Shown piece by piece: positions 47,008 to 64,000 of a stretch of DNA of 64,000 bases (position 1 is its first letter; the number at the start of each line of letters is the position of its first letter). The position numbers and the translations under genes are program-made. Source of the stretch: Rhodamnia argentea (taxonomy: Eukaryota > Streptophyta > Magnoliopsida > Myrtales > Myrtaceae); contig NC_063157.1 of NCBI RefSeq assembly GCF_020921035.1, positions 1,488,001 to 1,552,000 on the forward strand, in the 5' to 3' direction. The notes beneath the pieces were generated by a model. That model searched no databases. It was not told the origin of the DNA and was given only the letters and a program-made list of their open reading frames with translations.

Positions 47008-48311
47008 AGCATTTTACATTATTAAGAACGAACAGTCCATTGCCATTGCACATATACACATACCCATATTCACGTACATGCATGTGTCTATCTCCAATAC
47101 ATTTGAAACTATTTTGCTCTTTTTCGGTCGAATCTGAAATTGTACTTCCTTTTTTTTTTTTGGTTGAACTAAATTTATACTTCGAAGACCATAACGTTTG
47201 CTTCAATTCTTTGTACCTCCGAGATAGATTGACCATGCATAATTAGAGTGAAGTAATTATTCAAAGACATGTCCCTATACCCTACTTGTCATGTATTGAT
47301 TGAGCATTAGCATCATCGATCTTGCCGGTTGCCGTATTTAGAGATCAAATTCATGTCTAGACGCGATCTAGAGCGAACCTCAACCACCGATTTACGAATT
47401 CTGTTTTATCTAACGGCTGAGATCAAGTCATTAGAGGCTCTTGTTAATAGCGACACGTGTCAGCCTGGCCCCGCTCCCTCCAAACCACGCCATTTGAATC
47501 CGCAACTATGGGCCCAAAAACCCATTAACAACATAAAACGAACGCCCGGCCCACGAAAAACGCGCACTGCCCAATTTATCGTCGGAACAATTTAAAAATA
47601 AAGAACAATTCAAACCGAAAAAACACATGCACATCAAAACGACGCGTCGTACTCGTCCCCACCACGTGGGAGGGTGGCCGTATGTCTTATTCCGTCTTTA
47701 GCCCCCCCCCCATTCAAAAGATTTCAAAAGACGCCACGCGAAATGCGAGGGACCACCGCAAAAACGCCGTCGCACCACCTCTCCATCAGACTCACGCTCT
47801 CTTCCCAACCGATCAAACAACAACAACAGTCGTCGCACGTGCCCCGAGCCACACGTGCCAGCCTTGTCCCCCACTCTCTGTCTCTCACTAACTTCAAAAT
47901 TCGAAAAACTGAAGCGAAGGCATCTTACCAAGTCGTCGTTTTTACTCATTCTCTCGTCGGTCTCTCTCTATCTACCTCTTTCTCATACTGTTCACTTCAA
48001 TGGTGGACTCGTCGGTCCTCGTAAAAGGAAAAGGAGAGAGCTGCGATAACGACTCCTTTCATGGGAAAGAGATCTTTCACTGCATTTGACTCTCTCTCCC
48101 TCGCTCTCATTTTCTCCGTCTAGACCTGCATTTTTTTCCCATTTTTGATTGCTCGTAGTAAGGGAGGGAGACGGCGAGTGAGCTGTTCCGATCGGATTTG
48201 AGGGACAGCGAGCTGGTGATTCCTGTTGCTGGCGAGTGCATTTCGTGGTGGGGATTGAGGGTGTTGAGCTGAGGTAATTTTTTATAGATTTTGTCGCAGA
48301 GGGAGAGGGAG
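47008..48311 (+). promoter_or_regulatory. Upstream region and leader of kinesin-13B
   Basis: Contains GGCCCA-type motifs at 47508-47560, the palindrome ACGACGCGTCGT at 47639-47650, and a CT-rich likely leader from about 47940. A possible 29-codon upstream reading frame runs from 48000 to 48089. The transcription start is not defined. Confidence 0.45.
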
Positions 48312-53531
<5,220 letters not shown>

Positions 53532-54753
53532 TTTCCAGTGGAAACCACCCAGTCCATTGTTCCTTCGAAGGTATATAAGGCAGGATATTGGCTCGACTAA
53601 TGGTTTCGTCGTCCAATGTTTGGTCAATACTCACAACGTGGGTAGGAAGTCGGGAGACCTTTTCTTTTATTGGTCTCTGCTGCAGCTCATTGCTGCCCGG
53701 ACTGGATTTCTGTATCTCTGATGTTCTTCAACCGGATTTGATGTTGGAGCATCTTTGAGGGTCAAGCATTTGATAATTCTGCATCTCTGATTTACAGGGA
53801 GTTTGAGCATGTCCTAATGTACTTGCGGTTGGCCTGCTCTGTAAAGATTATCAGTTCTCTTATTTGTTTATGAAATGATTTTTTTCTTGTAGCATTTGCA
53901 AATTGATTCGAGGGGTATTCGCAATATAATGCCAATGATATGGCTTGTTTAGCATTCATTTAATTCCTTAAAAACCGTGAAGGCTTGTCGCAGTAAACGT
54001 CAAGCGTCGGGAATGCGTATAACAAAACCTCAACAAGCTTATGTGTGGTGCAATGAGATCAGACGAAATTATAGTGCGCTTGTTATCAGATGTCTGGTTC
54101 ATCTGTTTGATCCTCATGAAGCGATGCCTTTGTTTTCTTGTCTTGAAGCGGAATGAGCCAATGGATTTATAGCTGATTCTATTGATTATCCTACCCGATT
54201 TATGCAGTCGAGGTAGCCCAATTTGCAATGCTGAAAATGATGTGCTCAGCAGTTCGAGAAATGGATGGTTTTAGTGCATGGAACCCGTTTGACAGCCTCT
54301 GCTCGAGAACGAACTCTTCAATTTCATATTAAGTTCATCGTTTTGCATTACAAGTTACTAATCACGTCGAAAAGGGACTAGGCTCTATGCAAAATTCACT
54401 TTCTACTATCATGTGTTTTCTAAACCTACCTTTTTGTGCAAGATTTACCAACCAAATTTAGTATTTACCACACTTTTAACCATGATTGTCTGAAATTCCA
54501 AAGATGCCTTGGAAACCTGAAGATCGCATAGGCCACAAGGGAGAAACTTCTTTTTCTAGTGTAGATGACAGACAGAAGCAATATGATTTGGAATGAGTAA
54601 AGATCTAAAAGTGCCAGAAGACAATCCAAATTGCCTGGGTCGCGCAAATCGCACATCCAAATGACAAGATAAAACCCAGAAAGAAAAGAGAAGGCTAAAT
54701 CAAAATCCCATGCACAAGAAAGAAAAGGGCCAATCATGATATAACGAACCAAT
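53532..54753. other. 3' flanks of two convergent genes
   Basis: Contains the kinesin-13B 3' UTR on the left and the 3' region of the following minus-strand gene on the right. No other gene signal. Confidence 0.5.
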
Positions 54754-55422
54754 CTAAAACCTGACAGACCTAAGTCTCTTTTTGGATTTGGTGGTTGTGC
54801 TGAGAGGGTGCTGCTGTGGAGTGGGAGAGAAATCAGAGTACATGTCCATGAAGAACTTGTCAACTATCTCCACATAGACAGGGCTCTTGAGGCGCGAGTA
54901 ATAGTGCAGTGCCTCCTCTATGTCCAGCACATGATCCATGTCGCTCATGTCCATCATCTCCAACTCTTTCATTCTCTTTGCCAACACTAACCCTCCTGCA
55001 TTCACTCCATCTGTCTCCTCTATTTTCACAGACTTGGAACTACCCACTTTCTTCTTCTTCTTCTTCTCTGTCTTCCCTCTCTCCCCTTCCACTTCTTGTT
55101 GCTTATTCTTGACAGGACTCTGGTGGTTCACATGCTTCATAGCTGTGTCACTGCATGGATCTTCACCGTCCTTCACCTGCTCTTTGGCATCCTTCTGAGT
55201 TCTGCTCCTGCCCTTGTCAAGATCACACTCCCACTCATTGCAGAAATCAGCATAGAACTTTTCTATCTGGGGGTCATCCTGTCTGCTGCTACCACATGAA
55301 AATGGGTGGAAAGAGGGTGGTTTGGGAAGCTTTTGGTAGCCTCCAAAGATGAAAGACTTGAGATTCACGAGGGCCTTGTTGAAGAAGTTTTTGGTTTTCT
55401 CAATGGAGTCTCTTAGCAACAT
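54754..55422 (-). CDS. At1g52140/At3g16330-like protein of unknown function
   Basis: One exon encodes 222 residues. The N-terminus MLLRDSIEKTKNFFNKALVN and a GGYQKLPKPP block, then a central low-complexity Lys/Glu region (KTEKKKKKKVGSSKS), then a C-terminal helix-rich block (VLDIEEALHYYSRLKSPVYVEIVDKFFMDMYSDF overlaps this area) ending KKRLRSVRF. I recall this arrangement from plant proteins annotated as Avr9/Cf-9 rapidly elicited or DUF761-like. The function is not established. A CT-rich leader and several ATGs lie upstream. Length is normal for the group. Confidence 0.75.
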   Translation of the reverse strand: MLLRDSIEKTKNFFNKALVNLKSFIFGGYQKLPKPPSFHPFSCGSSRQDDPQIEKFYADFCNEWECDLDKGRSRTQKDAKEQVKDGEDPCSDTAMKHVNHQSPVKNKQQEVEGERGKTEKKKKKKVGSSKSVKIEETDGVNAGGLVLAKRMKELEMMDMSDMDHVLDIEEALHYYSRLKSPVYVEIVDKFFMDMYSDFSPTPQQHPLSTTTKSKKRLRSVRF

Positions 55423-57344
55423 TTCTACACAAAACTAGTGGGCTTCTTTGTTGCTCCTGTTTTTTTTCCAGTGTTCTAGATGAGTATAGTGATAAGGGGG
55501 AAAGCAGAGAGGAGAGCTGATGACAGATGAAATTTTCTCAGGGTTACCTGGAGGCTGGAGACAGAGGCAATAGGAGGTTTTAAGAGATCTTTCGTTTTCT
55601 GGGCTCTCTGTTTTGTCCCCACACAAGAATTTGTCTGTTTGCTTTCTCATTCTCTGTGTCTAAAAAATGCCCCTTCTTAAATTGCTGGTGACCGTCTGAT
55701 CAATTTGATCAGAGATCACAGTACCAAATTTATGAAGGCTTAAAGGCCTAATCAGTACAGGCCACAAAGCAGAAGATTGCTTTAGTAAATGTTATGGATA
55801 TTATACTATATTTTAGCAAAAGGATACAATACATTTAGTGTTAAAGAGGCTTGGGAGGTCTCCAGCAGTAATCATAGCATCTTTTGTTTTTGACTGCTGG
55901 TTTGTCTAAAGTTCAGTGGCATTGATTAAGATGCAAAGATAAAGGCAAGAGGGTTGGTAAAGCTAATTATGCAAAAGCATTGTCTATATCTTAAATGCAT
56001 ACATACATGAATATATTCAAGCACTTCAGTGCTGGGATCCATTTTTGGACCCAAAAACCTACTCACTGAATGGTCATCATCAAGAATTAAATAGGCCTAT
56101 CTTTTGCTGATATGGAACTTGGCCCGAGGGACAGCCTTGAAGTTATTGAGTTACTCTTACCAGTCGAGCAATGGAATGCCCCCAAGATAAAGTTTTGATC
56201 TTTCATCTACAAAACAGCACATAACATGAGATAATCATCAGGTCAATGTGGAAATCTCAGTTGCTGGATATAATTTATGTTCTTCCTCCTTCAGGCTGGA
56301 CAATCATGAGGAGGTGGTGATAAGTTCCAAACCAAGAACCTCTTGGGCTTTGGTGGTAAGAATTGGCACTATTTCTTAGTTGCTACCATCCAAGCGATAG
56401 GCAAGGAATGTGAAAATTACTGCATTTTATCGTAATGAAGGTCCATGAACCCTAGTTGGGACCAATCCTAGTTGATTTTAGTATAAACCCATTACTAATA
56501 TCCTGCCTTAAGGGTCACTTTTCCACCAGTTGCCATGCTAAAAGTTCTCTACCAACTTCACACGGGCTAGTATGTCCTTGTGACATGCTGCAGAATTATG
56601 TAAGCAATGCTCTTGAGACCTCTTCTTTGCAAGTTAGACACGAAAGTGCATGCAATCATGTCAAGTGATCAAGCTTGTACCTTAAACCATTTCCACTGGG
56701 TAATTATTTTGCTAGCCAGACCTGGGTTGTGTAGACCAAATTTATCAATTACAGTTATATGGGATAGCTTTATGCGAATGCCATATCATCCAACGGCCCC
56801 GGACGAAGTTCAAGCTTGAATCAAGCTTTCTGGGATCACATGGCACATCTTGGTCTTGCGCAAAAATAAAAAAAAAAAGGCCAATGGTGTCGTGGTGAAT
56901 GGCCATTAATGCTAGCCTTTAATGAGGAAGCCAGAAAGCCCAGACCAAACACTGAGCTAACTGATTACTGCAACCAAAGAGAGCAAGCCTTTATTTATTC
57001 TGCAGCAATTTCACCCGCTATTATTACCTTTCCTTCCCAGTCTACAGCTTCGGAGAATGCACGTGCCCCCGATAAATAAATAAATAAATCACGTTTACAT
57101 TCATCTCTTTGACGTCAGATGATAAGCAAAATAAGTGAAGTAAGGTAGGTATATATGCGATAAATAATGAAAACACAAACTCTGACAAGCTTCGTAGCCG
57201 CAGAAGTCAATCCACTAGAGTCATTAGCCTATTATCTCTAGCATTACATGGCTCTGGGGAGGAAGTTGACATGATGGCCAAAGAGAACGATTTGGTGGGG
57301 CCATATTTTTCTGCGCAAATTGAAGTGCAAATTAAGAACGAGGC
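55423..57344. other. Intergenic DNA upstream of the At1g52140-like gene
   Basis: Promoter and leader on the left. The rest shows no gene. A (TAAA)n tract lies near 57074-57088. Confidence 0.45.
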
Positions 57345-57349
57345 AGAGC

Positions 57350-57867
57350 TGTTGGAGTTGGCGAATACTTCGGGGACCCTTGTTTCTCACACCGGGTACG
57401 CCCACGTGAGCTTAGGGAAACCGAAGTGTTACCCAACGACATATGACCCCTACGCGCGGGATGCGGGGATTCGGGGGCAACGCCCCCGACACGGGTGTCC
57501 CATTGCCCGGTCGATGGGCGGGGGTTCGGGAGCGGCGCCTCCCGACGGGGGTTCCATTGCCCGGTCGGCGGACGGGGGTTCGGGGGCGGCGCCCCCGAAA
57601 CCTCTACGGGTTTGGGCTTTTATTTAAGCTGGCCCGTATGGTTGGGATTAAGAGATTTAGGTTTTTTAGCCCGTTTTTGGGCATATATATTTTGCTCGGT
57701 TTTATTATTGTATTATGCGAATTGGCTGTAAACCGAAAAATATAGTGAAAATCTCTTTGCGGGACGTAGCCCTAATCTTGGGGTGAACCTGGGTAATCTC
57801 GTGCGTCTTTCAATTTTTCTCGATTCTCCGTGTGATCATCTGATTCGGTTCCGATAAATCCCTTTCA
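57350..57867 (+). mobile_element. Solo LTR 2
   Basis: 518 bp beginning TGTTGGAGTTGGCGAATACT and ending CCCTTTCA, flanked by a perfect 5-bp target duplication AGAGC (57345-57349 and 57868-57872). The interior has GC-rich repeats of the GGGGGTTCGGG(A/G)GCGGCG type. Open frames here are artefacts of the LTR. Related in inverted orientation to 46473-47002. Confidence 0.88.
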
Positions 57868-57872
57868 AGAGC

Positions 57873-58257
57873 GACCAAACATTGCATGAACTGGCCTTAA
57901 TGATATATTAGACAATCTCAATCCTCGGTAGTAAATCACACTGGGATTGTAAGGTTCCTTACACTAGATCAGTAGCTCCTTGACTACAATGGCATTGTGT
58001 TTTGAGAGGAGAAATAAAAAGCTTCTCTACCACTCTATTTAACAAAATGAGTTATCATCTCACTATAATCAGCATGAGAGATGCATTGTCTCTGTGATTT
58101 TCTTTCCATCAATTGCATCAAACGAGAATTCCCAAAGTTGCTGGCATAATCATGTTGTAGCAGCCAAAACCCAGCAGGCACAAGATATCCGGAGTATATG
58201 CTATGTACACTCTATTAAGTTCGGGCAGCATTTGAAAAAGTCAGAGACGGCAGCATC
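57873..58257. other. Intergenic DNA / helicase 3' flank
   Basis: Short gene-free stretch, probably the helicase 3' UTR at its right end. Confidence 0.5.
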
Positions 58258-61200
58258 TCATTTAGTTTTATGACCACCTCTTCTCTTGTTGAACTTGAAA
58301 AACTGATGTAGCAACCGATGAACTTCGCCATAGTTGTTTGTCCTTGGGACAAGTCTGTCCTCGATCCATTTTGGGAGCTTGTCAGTTGGGCATGGTTTAC
58401 TTCTTTTTGAGGGATCCGACACATATCGTTTGTCAACCAACAAAATTGCTGCATAGTCATCTGCATGTCGGATGGCTCTACCTAAAGGACAGTGAACAAA
58501 GAAGTAGAGTCAGTTCTGGATAGAATGGTTTGCTTTTTCCAGCACCAAGTAAAAACCGGGAGATTGGTATGATTCCTCAAAAATATTTGCTAAAGAGGGC
58601 GATGCGAAACAGTCCAACTTCATCGAGGACCAGCGAATGCAAGCAGAATCATCTTATGTGGTCCATGACATAGATTCTTAGACATAAAGCAGAACTTCCC
58701 GATAAGCATTAGAATGAAGATGAACATTATCTAAGTATCTATATTACCAATATAATATCTTTGGTGTTAAATGAAGAGTGTAGTCTATAAAACTTCTTCA
58801 ATCTAGATATACAAAAAAGGACCATGAAGCTCACTTAGACATCAGTGTAGTTCAGCGATTGAGCAATTTTCAGAACAACCGAGAGGAGTTAGAACATACC
58901 AATGGATTGATTTACAGCTTTGAAACAAAGATTTTCATAGTACTCCTTTCCTCTGTGCCCACAGCTTCTCAGAATGTTGAATCCAGCTTGAACATCTCCC
59001 ATGTAAAGCTCATCGCCGGACAGGCTGAGATTTGAAATAGAATTGCCATCTCCTAGACCCTCAATATGTTTCACCCTCTCCATCAATTCTACGTCGGATG
59101 GGTTAGGGTAAGGCATTCCAACCATAACAATGCATCGGCCCATCCCATCACTGAAGTTTATGCCCTCTGATACCTTTCCACCAACTACGGCTAAGAATAG
59201 TGCACCATTTTGAGAAGCTGCATCTATTGAATTGCACTGAGCTATGTTATTAATACTCTCCTTGTATTTTTTGAGAACCAATTCTACATCTGCGTTCTTC
59301 CTAGGCTCCCTAAACACGCACTTTTTCTTCCGTATCCTGTCAAGAATGCCAGAACCCTTCCATGCATTATACACCTGCTCTTCATATTCAAATGAAGAGA
59401 AGAACACGACAATTCCTTCAGGAACTACAGATACCAAATTGCAGAGTAATAGCCCCAGCTCCTCTATCTGAAAATTTAGAAGTCATCAACACATTTTTAA
59501 ACAGTGGCCACTAAGAGCACCTTCCAGGAACTAAGCAGTCAGATAACTGCAAATACACACCATGATATTTTTGCCAGCTTGGGACAAAGTTCAAATATCA
59601 CTGATTTATTGGGAAACAGGAGTACGATAACAGTACCTCCTTCAACTGATGGACGGAGATACCTAGATCACTAGCACATGAAACCAGTTTCATTGTGAAT
59701 GACTGATAGAAAGGATGAAGTATACTTACCATGGCCAAGGAGCTTCTTGTGCGGTAGCTGAAATCCAAAACCTGACCAGAAGGGCCCTGAGAGACCGCAA
59801 CTGGTAAAATGCTTTCTGGAGGAACAATATGACTGCAACAAAAGAAGTTCAACATCTCCAAGGATAACCATGGAAACAGGCGTTCTCTTGTTTCTTCTAT
59901 AGGTTGCAAAGTACCTCCAGCCAATATGACAGCATGGGCCTGATCTGCAATCTTCAAAGGTAATAAGTTTAGCTTGTGGCATCAAAATGTTCACCAGGAA
60001 AATTAGCAATTTGAGGCGAGCAATTTATAGCAGACCTCAGAAAATATCTTCTCTCCAGTGAGCATCACATATTTGATATATCCCCCTTGTCGCCCAGAGA
60101 GTGTTGTTTTAGCCTTCGAGACAATTATCCTTCCATCAGTGTTTTTATTGGTAAGAGATAGCAACATATCTGCAAATGCTCGGAAATTGGATAAAGTGCT
60201 CATATCCTCTCCACAAGACTCAGTATCATCGAAGGTGGAGCTTGCTCGCGGAGTTGCCATTTTATTCCCATACCCACAGACCTAGGTTCAATCAAGTACG
60301 AGAAAAATCTATTGGAGAACAAGGACAAAGAATGGTACCAGGAAAGTAAAACAATAAGCTAGGGACAACTTTTCACCTTGTGAATGATATTGCTTTCCTT
60401 CAAATAATGCTGCAACTTAACAAAATTTATGTTGTCTATATTTAAAGTGAATAGAAAATCATTGATGGCCATAGAAGAAGCAATGGTAATTTTTCCTGCA
60501 GAAAGATTGTCTCCATTTTCAGATGTATGCAAATTATCTCTATTCATCTCATTTAGAGCTCCCAAGAAAGCCCGAGTTATGACCATCAGTGTTTGAATAT
60601 ATCTTCGATTGCCAGGTCCCAAGAGATTGAAGAATCTTTCTAGATACATCTCTAGATGGCAATGCACATCCTCCAGCTGTAAAAGACAAATAAACTGAGT
60701 AAATTAAGTTGCTAAGCAGGTAAAAGAATAACCATGAAAAGTTTCCCACAAAAAGAAATCCATTAAGATAGTTTTGGCTTCGGTATTAGATGTCTAATCT
60801 ATGTGTGCATATGCAAGTTGCTGATCTCCACATATGCACCCGGATGAGCAAGGACGTTCGTCAACCTATCACTAACAAAGCAAGGTTGATTGTTGCCCTA
60901 AGGTTGATAAGTAAAATCAAAATCTATGTAGAAACAATCAACTTTTAGTCACGACCTGTATGTGGAACTAGAACCCATGTTGAGTAACTGAACTTGTGCA
61001 GTAACAGCCAAGGTTCTTGATTCACTCACCTGTGACAAGGTCATTTTTGCATCATACATGCTGATGAGTGAATCAGCCAAATTGTGAGCCTCGTCTATAA
61101 TAACGACATTATTCTTCAAGGTTAGTCCAAGGGACTCTCGAGAAGATTTTGATAGAAGAGACTGATATGGAAGAACCACCAGATCAGCAGCTGGGACCAT

Positions 61201-63368
61201 GCTTCTGGCACCATAGTATGGACAAGTCCCCAGAGAAATTCCAAGGTTAACTAGTTCTTCAATGTCTAAGGCCCCTTGTTGAGACAACTGTTCCTTGAAT
61301 TCCCTCTGTAGTTTGTGTTTCCTAAGCATTGGACATCCAGAAACTGCCTTTGTCCGCCTCATTCTTCCTGCGCCTAAGTTCTGAAATTTGATAAAACAAG
61401 CAATGTTGCGGCTCAGAGCACTGGAGTAGTTTATACTACGTTGAAATAACAGCTGAAAAAGAAAAGAACACGCAACATAAGTGGTGATGGCTCTTAAACC
61501 AGGGGAATCTATGGTCAAACAAATTCTGGCCTTTGACAAATGTAGCTTTTGGAAAGGTGATGCAGAGATTCAAAGCTTAGCAGAAAGATACGCGTACTTT
61601 TTCTAGCTTCTATTGGAACAATGTAGCTAATTTGACGGATGAGCTAGATCCAAAAAAGCCAATACAAGAAAAAGAAAAGGACAATAAGCTACAAACATAT
61701 GCTACCTTGATTTTGGAGACATCATTTTTCTTTTTCTGTTGAAGCTCCAGGCACCGTTCATTGATACGAGTAGAGTTCGTGAGTTTTAAAACCCCTGAAA
61801 GACCCTCCGTCAAATAAGCATACAGTACAAAGCACAAAATGGTCTATTCCGGAAAATATAATACCAAGTACCTTCATTGATGCAGAAGTTCTTCCTGGAG
61901 CCTAAGCACACAGCGCTAATCTCATCTGCAAAAGCAGTCTTTCTTAGCTCTTTAACAAACTGTGAGAGCTGAGAATGCGTCCGACTACAAAAGTAAATCT
62001 TGAGACCCTCTTCCTCCTCATTATCAGAACCTTTTGCCACTTCACCCTCATCACTTGAGGAACTAATAGAAACCCCACCAACCTTTCTCTTTGATCTTCC
62101 ACCACTAACGCTCTCTCCCTCTTCACTTTCGTATTCCTCCAACAGAAACTCTTCATCGTCTGATTCCACTGCAACTTCCTTACTCTGCATATTCTCACAC
62201 TTCTTCATGGTCAGAGATCTTTCCTTCTCGGCACTCTTAGAGATAAACTCTCCATAGCTTTCCCCATTCCCTCTCTTATCATCTCTGGAAAGTAAGTCTC
62301 TGTTACTTTCTCTGTTCCGTCTTCCACTATTTTTGCCAAATCCCACTCCAAACTTCTCCTTCTTCTTGTCCTCTCCTTGGTTTTCCTTATTGTTGACAAA
62401 ATTTCTCATCCAATCGGGTTCATCGTCTGAACCAGGATTAGACACGGACTGCGCACCATTTGAATCAGATCCAACTGTAACTTTGATCTTCTGCTGTTCT
62501 TTCCGATCAACTAGCCACTGCAAGGCACTACAAATGATGCTTAAGGTTTTACCAGTTCCTATAAGCACCAAAAATTCTTATCAGCGACGCAGAACCATTA
62601 GCGCAAAATGAAGTTAGAGAAGACAGTAATAGACCCAGAAGTATCACTACCATCACAGACAGGCAAGTAGATTCCTGAAACACACCCATCAAAAGAACAT
62701 AAGTCCATGGTCTAACCAAACAAGCTGCAGATTAATTTAAACCAGATGAAAGAAAAAGTTCATAAAAAAGGGTAAAAATAAGATCTTGAACGTGCTTTCA
62801 GATATTACATTTCGTGCGCACGAAATGCGTGAACATTGGAAATGCGTCCAGGCAAACTACATGAGAATTGGCCAAGAATCAGCATTCCTTTCCTATTGAT
62901 GCCAGAGGTATGAGGTAAGTGAAACAACATTTCACAAAATAATCAGTTCATCACGAGGTCTATCGCAGTCACAAAATCGAAAATGAGCACAGTAAGCACA
63001 ACTCCAGCACAAATTTCTCGCCCAAACAACAAATTATGCCCTGGCTTGCAACAAAACATTGGCGACATGAGTAAATACCGCGCCAGTTCCAATTCGAATG
63101 GCTCGCCCAAACAACCGCAAGTACGTACACTTGAAGTTGATGATCACAAAATGAGGAGGAAGAGAGAGATACCCGTGGGGCTTTCGAACATGGAGATGCC
63201 GCCTCGCTCGAGGGAAGAGTAGAGCGCGTTCATGAAATCGACCTGAATCGAGTATGGCTCGTACGGGAATGCCGGAAACTTCCAATCTCCTCCTCCTCCT
63301 CCCACTCCCTCCTTTCGCATCTCCTCCACCTCCACCGGCTGTTCAGCCTCCGCTGCCGGCGAACTCAT
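58258..63368 (-). CDS. DDX11/CHL1-type Fe-S DNA helicase (At1g79890-like)
   Basis: Nine exons on the minus strand (63368-63173, 62558-61872, 61794-61706, 61380-61030, 60676-60377, 60281-60036, 59951-59730, 59467-58900, 58481-58258) sum to 2883 nt and 960 residues, near the 970 of human DDX11. The Q-like [12 protein letters not shown] and Walker A PTGTGKT span exons 1-2. Motif Ia is [12 protein letters not shown]. Four cysteines sit as in XPD-family iron-sulfur clusters ([24 protein letters not shown]). Motif II is IIDEAHNL and motif VI is [15 protein letters not shown]. An acidic, Ser-rich insertion (about residues 95-235) is typical of DDX11. The family acts in sister-chromatid cohesion and replication-linked repair. 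It shares a divergent promoter with eL37. Confidence 0.95.
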
Positions 63369-63539
63369 CGATCCTGAATAAAACAGTTCACAACGGCGAC
63401 GGTGTGGCACTTCTTGTGTTCGATCCTGTGGCTGGACCTGGAACCCGATATCCCCAGGGACGGTGACACAATCGCGCGCGCTTTGGAGGGGTTTTTGGAG
63501 AGAGACGTCGTCTTCCCGCCACAGTGAGAGAAGGCCTGC

Positions 63540-63769
63540 AAACGGTACAATGGGCCAACCTCAAGCCCAACATTCATGTACATCACAAATGGGCTTAAGC
63601 ATGGCCCAGTTTTAGGCCCATTTTTTGTAGCATACAATGGGCCAAGCTCAAGCCCAAAATAACGTGACCGATGCAAACCCTAAAGACCTCCACTTTCGCT
63701 TGACGATCTCGAGATATAAAACCTTCTTCACCCGCCGCTCGCATTCTTTCACCAGACAGATTAGGGTTT
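63540..63769. promoter_or_regulatory. Shared divergent promoter of helicase and eL37
   Basis: The two start codons are only 424 bp apart, on opposite strands. Between them are about seven site II-type cores (GGGCC, GGCCCA or AGCCCA) from 63548 to 63655. On the eL37 side are telo-boxes AAACCCTAA (63675-63683) and TTAGGGTTT (63761-63769), and a TATA-like GATATAAAA at about 63713-63721. The telo-boxes and TATA favour eL37. Confidence 0.7.
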
Positions 63770-63791
63770 CTCCTTCCTCCTCCTCCGCGCA

Positions 63792-64000
<209 letters not shown>

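Noticed and set aside
48000-48089. 29-codon upstream reading frame before kinesin-13B
   Set aside because: Only meaningful if this is transcribed leader, which the sequence alone does not show; noted under the promoter feature.
57271-57745. Open frames of about 80-120 residues with a Gly/Pro-rich repeat
   Set aside because: They lie largely within a solo LTR bounded by AGAGC duplications, and the same peptide-like text appears in the inverted LTR at 46473-47002. Not a gene.

Overview
This is a 64 kb piece of plant nuclear DNA. Spliced genes with canonical GT/AG introns, AT-rich intergenic DNA, a pentatricopeptide-repeat gene, a kinesin-13, a basic amino acid carrier and plant transposon relics point to a eudicot, probably a rosid. 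No marker fixes the genus. No tRNA, rRNA, CRISPR array or bacterial-style operon was seen.

Layout from left to right: the 3' end of a Rab GTPase gene (+); a DUF630/DUF632 (APSR1/NRG2-type) gene (-); an intergenic stretch with a Copia LTR relic and a dead fragment of the methyltransferase gene; an HSP110-type Hsp70-15 gene (-, 9 coding exons); a foldback repeat; a METTL22-like methyltransferase gene (-, 9 exons); a P-class PPR gene (-); a transposon cluster in which a hAT-like element sits inside a foldback element; the small ribosome-associated TMA7 gene (+); a plastid-type unknown gene (-); the mitochondrial carrier BAC2 (+); two decayed PDX1-like (vitamin B6 synthase) fragments (-); a LINE 3' end; repeat-rich DNA with a solo LTR; kinesin-13B (+, 12 exons); an At1g52140/At3g16330-like gene (-); a second solo LTR; a DDX11/CHL1-type iron-sulfur helicase (-, 9 exons); and the start of ribosomal protein eL37 (+), which shares a short divergent promoter with the helicase.

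The genes are ordinary housekeeping loci and do not form one pathway. From memory of Arabidopsis gene order, two conserved neighbourhoods are interleaved. One resembles At1g79890-At1g79920 (helicase, BAC2, methyltransferase, HSP70-15). The other resembles At3g16040-At3g16080 (TMA7, PDX1.2, kinesin-13B, RPL37). In the second set the PDX1 position is held only by broken remnants. I rebuilt exon structures by hand; for every complete multi-exon gene the exon lengths sum to an exact open frame. I did not find a new biological system. The most informative points are the PDX1 relics between TMA7 and kinesin-13B, the nested transposons, the minisatellite-armed foldback elements, and the methyltransferase 3' fragment 8 kb from its parent.
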